11,019 bases of DNA from AG1 sp035559775 (GTDB lineage Archaea > Thermoproteota > Thermoprotei_A > Sulfolobales > AG1). The translations under genes were made by a program, and so were the position numbers. The stretch is from contig DATMAU010000057.1 of NCBI GenBank assembly GCA_035559775.1, forward strand, positions 1-11,019, in the 5' to 3' direction. Below, piece by piece: positions 6,489-11,019 of this stretch. Each line of letters begins with the position of its first letter. Position 1 is the stretch's first letter. The notes beneath the pieces were generated by a model. It was not told where the DNA came from, made no database searches, and was given only the letters and a program-made list of their open reading frames with translations.

Positions 6489-7172
6489 TTGGACAGTAAT
6501 GTTGAGAGTACTGAAAAGATGCTGGGTGAGATCAAGAGGATCGTTAAGGAGGCTATTGAGGAGAGTAAGAGGGAAGATATAATAAAGCTTGGAACAGCCA
6601 TAGATAAGATCGCTGATGTTCTGAAAAGCATGCTAGAAGAGCTAAAAAAACACACAGAAATATTGGAAAAACATACAAAGATATTAGAAGAACATACAAA
6701 AATACTGGAAAGGCATACAAAGATATTAGAAGAACACAGTGAGATGTTAAAAGAACATGGTAAAACTCTAATGGAACTCAAAATAGCAGTCGGAAGCCTT
6801 GGAAAGCGTGTTGGGAGAGATCTTGAGAAGATGATCTTATCCCTCTATAAGGATAATTTAGCCCAACTGGGAATAGATCCTGAGAAAGCTAGAAGATTCA
6901 TTTACACAGACCTTGATGGAAAACTAGGCGTTAGAGGGGCTAGATACGAATTCGACGTGATCATAGAGGACGGAGGTGTAACAATAATAGAGGTTAAATC
7001 AAAAGCTGAGAGGGGGGATATAGACTGGCTATATGACAGGGTCGAAAGAACAAGACAGCTTATTGGTAATGTGAAAAGAATAGTAATCATAGCTGTAAAT
7101 ATAGATAGAGAAGCTCTTGAGAGAGCCAGAGAGCTTGGAATCAATACTATATACGGAAGCGTGATAGACTAG
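6489..7172 (+). CDS. Coiled-coil protein with PD-(D/E)XK nuclease-like C-terminal domain (DUF3782-type)
   Basis: A 227-residue protein in two parts. Residues 1-100 are a long charged helix, including six near-identical heptads (53-94) of the form EEHTKIL, which should form a coiled coil. The C-terminal part (about 105-227) fits a PD-(D/E)XK fold: a helix with E113 (GRDLEKMILSLY), then YEFDVII with D156, then TIIEVKSKA with E168-x-K170, the classic nuclease metal site, and a later helix plus IVIIAVN strand. Proteins with this layout are common in crenarchaea and some bacteria under DUF3782/DUF1626 names; their biological role is unknown, and ideas include DNA repair, defence or mobile-element functions. 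The active-site residues are intact here, so catalysis is plausible. The TTG start is supported by GGAG at 6480-6483; ATG at 6519 is an alternative. No partner gene is evident. Confidence 0.82.
   Translation: MDSNVESTEKMLGEIKRIVKEAIEESKREDIIKLGTAIDKIADVLKSMLEELKKHTEILEKHTKILEEHTKILERHTKILEEHSEMLKEHGKTLMELKIAVGSLGKRVGRDLEKMILSLYKDNLAQLGIDPEKARRFIYTDLDGKLGVRGARYEFDVIIEDGGVTIIEVKSKAERGDIDWLYDRVERTRQLIGNVKRIVIIAVNIDREALERARELGINTIYGSVID
6645..6770 (+). repeat. Six in-frame tandem repeats of 21 bp (heptad coding)
   Basis: Each 21-bp unit codes for one heptad: KKHTEIL, EKHTKIL, EEHTKIL, ERHTKIL, EEHSEML, KEHGKTL. Units 2 to 4 are the most alike at DNA level (AAACATACAAAGATATT-type cores), suggesting recent duplication by slippage or unequal exchange, with the outer units older. 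Copy number could vary between strains. Confidence 0.85.
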
Positions 7173-7216
7173 AGAAATAAAAGGTAATATTAGAAGCAGC
7201 TACGCGTTTGACGCTA

Positions 7217-7228
7217 TCTATTTATAAG
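7217..7228 (+). promoter_or_regulatory. TATA box for sufS
   Basis: CTATTTATAAGC predicts a transcription start near 7250, giving a leader of only about 12 bases that would begin at the ribosome binding site. Confidence 0.55.
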
Positions 7229-7235
7229 CACTCGG

Positions 7236-7248
7236 GAGAATTATTCTC
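7236..7248 (+). promoter_or_regulatory. Palindrome in the sufS promoter, possible operator
   Basis: GAGAATTATTCTC is a perfect 6+1+6 inverted repeat lying between the TATA box and the predicted start site. A dimeric regulator bound here would block polymerase, so a repressor site is a reasonable guess. The regulator is unknown. Confidence 0.4.
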
Positions 7249-7262
7249 GGTGGTCCCTATTT

Positions 7263-8537
7263 GTGCTAGATCCCCGCAGGATCAGGGGGGAGTTCCCCGA
7301 GATCCTGGAGCTGGAGAAGAAAGGGTATATCTATTTAGATAATAATGCTACAACGCCTAAGCCTAGATCGGTTATAGAGGCTGTTAAGAACTTCTATGAG
7401 AAGAACTATGCAACTGTTAGAAGGGGTGTGTATAGCCTCTCCCTCGAGGCTACAAGGGTTGTTGAGGAGTCTCTTGAATCGATAGCGAGGCTCATAGGCT
7501 CGGATCCTGAGGAGGTTGTACCGACGTTTAATTCTACTGATGCTATGAACATGATAGCCTTAACCCTAGCCCCAAGCCTTGGTGAGGGTGACTATATAGC
7601 CCTTACCAGGGCTGAGCATCACAGCACTATAATGCCTTGGAGATATGTGTGCAGGCTTAGGGGATGCAGGATCGTGTGGATCGATGTCAATAGATATGGA
7701 GAGGTAAGCATAGAATCTCTTAAAGAGAAATTCGAGAAGATCGGAAGGATCAAAGCTGTTATCGCAGTCCATGTGAGCAACGTGAACGGTGTTATAAACC
7801 CCATAAGAGAGATATGTGGCATCGCATCAAAAGAAGGAGCCCTATGCATTGGAGACCTAGCCCAGAGCGTATCCCACATGAAGGTCGATGTAAAAGAACT
7901 AGGGATAGATGCTGGCGTATTCAGCGGACACAAAATGTTCGGCCCCTCAGGAACCGGGGTTCTATACCTGAGAAAAGATCTTGGAGAGAGGCTCGAGCCC
8001 GGAAAGGCTGGGAGTGGTATGATAGTGAAAATAGATCCCGAGAGCCTTGAAGTTGTATTCGAAAACATGCCCTGGAGATTCGTTCCAGGAACACCAAATA
8101 TAGAGGGGATCGTGGGGCTTGGCGAGGCAGCCAGGTTCCTCAGAGAGATAGGTATGGATAACGTGCTAAGCTATCTCAGAAGGCTCCAAGCATATGGGGA
8201 GAAGATCTTGAGGGAATATCTAGAGGATAGGATCGAGATCTACAGCCCACCCCCCGAGAAAGGAACAGGCGTTCTGAGCTTCAACATAAAGGGGATAGAT
8301 CCACACCAACTAGCATTCCAACTAGACCTCGAGGGAATAGCCGTTAGATCTGGGCATCACTGTGCATACCCACTCCACAAGAGCCTCGGGATAGAGAAGA
8401 GTGTGAGGGCAAGCCCCCATATATATAACCTGGAGGAGGAGATAGAGAGGCTTGGAGAAACCCTAGCAAGAATAACTCCGAATGCTAAGAAGCCAGCTAC
8501 AGGTAACGAGGATTCATGTAGATTCTCCTCGTGCTAA
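7263..8537 (+). CDS. sufS: Cysteine desulfurase, SufS/CsdA type (group II)
   Basis: A 424-residue PLP enzyme that removes sulfur from cysteine, giving alanine and a protein persulfide for Fe-S cluster and other sulfur transfer. Visible landmarks: YLDNNATTPKP (24-34), AEHHSTIMPW with H120 that stacks on PLP, GDLAQSVSH with D198, SGHKMFGPSGTG with the PLP-binding K224, RFVPGTPNIEG (272-282), and RSGHHCAYP with the active cysteine C367. The short loop around C367 and the SGHK motif place it in group II. Two oddities: the PLP-phosphate segment reads PTFNSTDAMN where most relatives have a GTTEAIN-like sequence, and the protein ends in a short tail NEDSCRFSSC with two extra cysteines. GTG at 7263 is the start, with GGTGG at 7249-7253. 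No sufB, sufC or sufD gene lies next to it. It ends one base before the convergent methyltransferase gene. Confidence 0.92.
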   Translation: MLDPRRIRGEFPEILELEKKGYIYLDNNATTPKPRSVIEAVKNFYEKNYATVRRGVYSLSLEATRVVEESLESIARLIGSDPEEVVPTFNSTDAMNMIALTLAPSLGEGDYIALTRAEHHSTIMPWRYVCRLRGCRIVWIDVNRYGEVSIESLKEKFEKIGRIKAVIAVHVSNVNGVINPIREICGIASKEGALCIGDLAQSVSHMKVDVKELGIDAGVFSGHKMFGPSGTGVLYLRKDLGERLEPGKAGSGMIVKIDPESLEVVFENMPWRFVPGTPNIEGIVGLGEAARFLREIGMDNVLSYLRRLQAYGEKILREYLEDRIEIYSPPPEKGTGVLSFNIKGIDPHQLAFQLDLEGIAVRSGHHCAYPLHKSLGIEKSVRASPHIYNLEEEIERLGETLARITPNAKKPATGNEDSCRFSSC

Positions 8538-8538
8538 G

Positions 8539-10584
8539 CTAGGGAAGGATCTCTAGGAGACCTCTCCTCATACCCCTAATCTCCTCATCCCCCAGCCCTA
8601 GCAGCCATGATACTAGCGAGTCTATCTCATCCCTAACCCTGCTACCCTCACTCAGCTGGGTTGAGAGTGGGGGGAGTTGTTGGGAGCCGTATTTAGAGAT
8701 GATCTCCTCAGCATATCTATAGATATCCCTACCAATAATCCTTGGAGCTGGTAGTGAGAGGAAATCATCGCTTGAGATCATCCCCCACCTATGATCAAGA
8801 ATCTTTCCGATCCTCGAGAACATGTAGAGGAAGAAGGTGCTGTTAAACCAGACTGTGAGGAAGCATCTCAAACCCTTCTCACCCCCGATTACGGCGAAGA
8901 AGCTATCCCCGGCGAGGGCTGGTTTATCAACCATCAAAGCGTTAGCACCATGCATCTTTGTACTCTTCCACACGGCTCTCGAGACAAAGAGATCTGCTAT
9001 GGGTCTTCTAGTATTGATCTCTTTATAGGCATAGCTATACCACTTATCACCATAGATCCTCACCACACCCTCGACAACACGGGATCTCAGCCCCCATTCT
9101 ATATATTTAACAATATCCCTATCGATTCTCCCGAGACTCTTTGGAGGTATTGATAAGATATAATGCTCTGGAGACTCAACAAGCCTTAGACCATAAGGTC
9201 CTCTCTTTTTCTTAGACCTCCTGATAATGGGTAAGAGGTTCTCGTTGCTTATCTCAAGCTCGCTGAGATCCTCTTTATTGAAAATCACAGTAGAGGATCT
9301 ATCCCTATACCTTATACCCCAATACCTGTTGGGGAGTATAAAGAACCTTGGAGCCCTGATAAGAATACCCTTCTTTATAACAATATCTCTCGCAACACTC
9401 CTAAGCTCTGCAAGCCTACCGCTATCCATAAGATCCCTGAAGATCTCTGCAAACCTCTCATCATATCCGCCTAGCTGGAAGAAATGGATCCAGCTCCTCT
9501 GGGCAGAACCCCACAGAGATCTCAGGGCTATCCTGTTCACATAAACCTCCTCGCCACTCCGCCCTCTAAGGGTTTTCGCGATATCCTCTATACCGCTTGG
9601 AGAATCGATCCTTATCAATACCGTCTCCCAGCCAGGTAGCCTGGCTTTACGGGCAGCGATCACAACCTCCTTCAGAGATCTCTTCCCCGAGAAAGAGGTT
9701 ACAGGTCCCTCAAGGATCGCGGCAACACTATACCTATCCCTCAGAATAATCCTAACACCGGCACTCGAAATCCTGTAGAGGGTATACGCTGGGGTGAATG
9801 CTATTAGAACCCCTCCTGGTTTCAAAACACTATCCGCGAGGAGAATGGATGCTGTTGAGAGCCTTAGCTTCCTCTTAATCACATACTCTCCATATCCTAG
9901 GAGGAGAAGCGTTCTATAGATCTCTGGAAGCCTCTCCCTCAAAACCCTATCATCCTCGAGGAAGATCGGGTTTACTAGCACGACATCCGAGCTATATTGC
10001 TGCCAATCATTAGAGGAGAAGGATCTATAGATCTCGTCAAAAGGATCACGTACAAGGATAGAAACCCTGCCAGGATCGAGAACATCTATAAGCGAGGCGT
10101 AAGCCGCAAGAGATCCTAAGGGGTTAGACCCCAACCCCCATACTCTGGAAACCCTCCCAGAGCCCAAGGAATCAACAATCCTTCTAATAATCAACCCACT
10201 ACCCACAAATGGATCGCCGAGCACTAGATCCCTGCTACTAACAAGGCTGCTAGCAAGGATCGAAGCAACCCTAGCGGCATATATTAGTGAAGAACCAAGC
10301 TGCCTAGTGCCACGCGTTTCTGCAAGGATCTCTGCAACGATCTCCTGGTAACGCATGATCTCATCAGAACCCAGGATCCTGATCTTATCCTCAACATCCC
10401 TAGCAATAATTTTAAGAAGATCCTTGGGCATCGCGATTCCAAGTCTACCGAGGATCTCGGCAATATCTCTCTTATCCCCACCAAGCCTAGCAACCACGTG
10501 CCCAAGAAGATCTAGGAAAACCCTATATCCGGTCTCAGCAACCCCCTCGCTAACCCCAATATATCTAGCAACCCTTAACCTCAA
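8539..10584 (-). CDS. DNA adenine N6-methyltransferase homologue (Eco57I/TaqI-like), possibly altered active site
   Basis: A 681-residue protein. After a helical N-terminus (1-95), the Rossmann-like methyltransferase domain has SAM motif I DPFVGSG (124-130), a motif III-like LVRDPFD with D180, the motif IV region VVLVNPIF (201-208), and later LKPGGVLIAFTP (254-265) and a SFSGKRSLKEVVIAARK strand (297-313). The C-terminal half resembles a TaqI-type target recognition domain, with VWFNSTFFLYMF (578-589) and DDFLSLPAPRI (606-616). In active N6 enzymes motif IV is (D/N/S)PP(Y/F); here it is N-P-I-F. The acidic residue of motif II is also missing (GLGSNP at 150-155). The fold is therefore clear but activity is uncertain. 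I see no nuclease motif, and no restriction gene adjoins. The TTG start fits an AT-rich box about 30 bases upstream; the next in-frame ATG is residue 52. Confidence 0.82.
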   Translation of the reverse strand: MRLRVARYIGVSEGVAETGYRVFLDLLGHVVARLGGDKRDIAEILGRLGIAMPKDLLKIIARDVEDKIRILGSDEIMRYQEIVAEILAETRGTRQLGSSLIYAARVASILASSLVSSRDLVLGDPFVGSGLIIRRIVDSLGSGRVSRVWGLGSNPLGSLAAYASLIDVLDPGRVSILVRDPFDEIYRSFSSNDWQQYSSDVVLVNPIFLEDDRVLRERLPEIYRTLLLLGYGEYVIKRKLRLSTASILLADSVLKPGGVLIAFTPAYTLYRISSAGVRIILRDRYSVAAILEGPVTSFSGKRSLKEVVIAARKARLPGWETVLIRIDSPSGIEDIAKTLRGRSGEEVYVNRIALRSLWGSAQRSWIHFFQLGGYDERFAEIFRDLMDSGRLAELRSVARDIVIKKGILIRAPRFFILPNRYWGIRYRDRSSTVIFNKEDLSELEISNENLLPIIRRSKKKRGPYGLRLVESPEHYILSIPPKSLGRIDRDIVKYIEWGLRSRVVEGVVRIYGDKWYSYAYKEINTRRPIADLFVSRAVWKSTKMHGANALMVDKPALAGDSFFAVIGGEKGLRCFLTVWFNSTFFLYMFSRIGKILDHRWGMISSDDFLSLPAPRIIGRDIYRYAEEIISKYGSQQLPPLSTQLSEGSRVRDEIDSLVSWLLGLGDEEIRGMRRGLLEILP

Positions 10585-10611
10585 CCAGCCTTCGTTTCTA
10601 TAGATCCTAAG

Positions 10612-10624
10612 GTATTAATAACTA
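10612..10624 (-). promoter_or_regulatory. AT-rich box upstream of the methyltransferase-like gene
   Basis: The minus strand reads TTAGTTATTAATA, centred about 33 bases before the TTG start, so the mRNA would have almost no leader. It is not a strong TATA consensus. Confidence 0.3.
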
Positions 10625-10638
10625 ATAACCACGTAAAC

Positions 10639-10658
10639 AAATAGCCATATAGCTATTT
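10639..10658. repeat. Inverted repeat, 7-bp arms
   Basis: AAATAGC (10639-10645) and GCTATTT (10652-10658) flank CATATA. It lies upstream of the methyltransferase-like gene, beyond its presumed promoter, so it could be a regulator site. A third GCTATTT recurs at 10719-10725. Confidence 0.4.
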
Positions 10659-10666
10659 AACTATAC

Positions 10667-10708
10667 AGAGCAATCCAGAGATCTTCTTGAAGTATTGCTC
10701 ATTGCTCT
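10667..10708. repeat. Inverted repeat, 8-bp arms, with duplicated 3' arm
   Basis: AGAGCAAT (10667-10674) pairs with ATTGCTCT (10701-10708). The core ATTGCTC is present twice in tandem (10694-10700 and 10701-10707), so the 5' arm has two alternative partners. Between the arms lies CTTC-TT-GAAG (10683-10692), a small nested hairpin. Confidence 0.45.
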
Positions 10709-11019
10709 CACATAGAAAGCTATTTGCTACTCAAAGATCTCACAAAAACCTAGTCTACCTATAAAGTCAGGCCCAGCGTTATCTTTAGTACTACATTCAG
10801 CAGATCAGCCGTGCCTCTCGCGACCTACTATTAATAGAACTGGCTTATTATACGGCTTTATCTAGCTTGTGATCACTACAAACTTATCAAGGATCTTTTA
10901 TGAACTCCGTATTCGAAATGTCAGCCACTATAGATGCGTCATTATCGCTTACCTCTAGATTATCGACGTGACCTAGCTACCTGCCTTGTGCTCTATATAT
11001 CGCTTCTATCTGCTTGTAG

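Larger units (their letters stand above)
10585..11019. other. Non-coding interval, no convincing gene
   Basis: These 435 bases contain stops in all frames and no frame with a start longer than a few dozen codons. Codon-like bias typical of the neighbours (AGG, ATA runs) is absent. They hold two inverted repeats near 10639-10708, a GTGATCAC palindrome at 10869-10876, and a TATA-like CTCTATATAT at 10991-11000 that may serve a gene beyond the window. I found no tRNA, no CRISPR repeats and no clear box C/D RNA. Confidence 0.65.

Noticed and set aside
6645..6770. Regular repeats that could suggest a CRISPR array
   Set aside because: The 21-bp units are contiguous, in frame and without spacers, and code for coiled-coil heptads.
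6365..6781. Long minus-strand frame rich in Ser, Cys and Phe with a repeated SNIFVC pattern
   Set aside because: It is the antisense reading of the heptad repeats of the coiled-coil gene; the periodicity comes from the 21-bp units and it lacks a promoter and family features.
7619..8068. Minus-strand frame of 149 codons inside sufS
   Set aside because: It is a shadow of a strongly conserved gene; the composition (Pro/Ser/Leu rich) is typical of antisense readings here.
8539..10584. Type IIG restriction-modification enzyme with fused nuclease
   Set aside because: No PD-(D/E)XK or other nuclease motif is visible in the N-terminal 95 residues or elsewhere, and no restriction gene adjoins.
10890..10980. 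Short frames (about 23-26 codons) on both strands that might be toxin-antitoxin remnants
   Set aside because: They lack reliable starts, ribosome sites or recognisable motifs, and are short enough to arise by chance.
10800..11019. Possible box C/D guide RNA on the minus strand (AATGACG followed by CTGA)
   Set aside because: The C box has two mismatches to RUGAUGA and no second C'/D' pair could be placed.

Overview
The window looks like chromosomal DNA of a hyperthermophilic crenarchaeon (Thermoproteota, possibly Desulfurococcales-like; genus not determined). Supporting signs are arginine codons almost all AGG/AGA, heavy ATA use, frequent TTG and GTG starts, TATA-type promoters close to the start codons, GGTG-type ribosome binding sites, and several archaeal protein types (a class III signal pilin, an MDP-1 type HAD phosphatase, a fused NAD(P)HX epimerase/dehydratase, a coiled-coil PD-(D/E)XK protein). 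Genes are compact, with little intergenic space except at two places.

Layout. 1-569 (-) is the N-terminal part of a conserved archaeal protein of unknown function (DUF2192-like). 662-1117 (-) is a small type IV pilin-like protein, divergent from 1220-1747 (+), an MDP-1-like phosphatase, which is followed by 1838-2134 (+), a small zinc-finger-like protein with an acidic tail. 2135-2452 is non-coding and holds two long bulged inverted repeats placed at the right distance behind a TATA box, so a structured RNA is possible. A minus-strand series follows: galE-like sugar nucleotide epimerase (5406-6380), nnr (3696-5276, possible 5' extension) and an MFS transporter (2453-3622), each with a plausible promoter of its own. 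Divergent from galE is 6489-7172 (+), a coiled-coil/PD-(D/E)XK nuclease-like protein with six 21-bp repeats. 7263-8537 (+) is a SufS-type cysteine desulfurase, ending one base from the convergent 8539-10584 (-), a large Eco57I/TaqI-like DNA methyltransferase homologue without a visible nuclease. 10585-11019 has no convincing gene but contains several inverted repeats.

How the genes relate. This is mostly a housekeeping and surface mixture, not one pathway: metabolite repair (nnr, perhaps the phosphatase), sugar-nucleotide supply (galE, which could feed surface glycosylation), sulfur mobilisation (sufS), a surface pilin, a transporter, and two nucleic-acid-related proteins. I see no complete new multi-gene system. 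The points most worth a second look are the possible structured RNA at 2231-2360, the methyltransferase with altered SAM-binding and catalytic motifs, the Asp-to-Gly change in the Nnr epimerase half, the palindrome in the sufS promoter, and strong enrichment of GATC.
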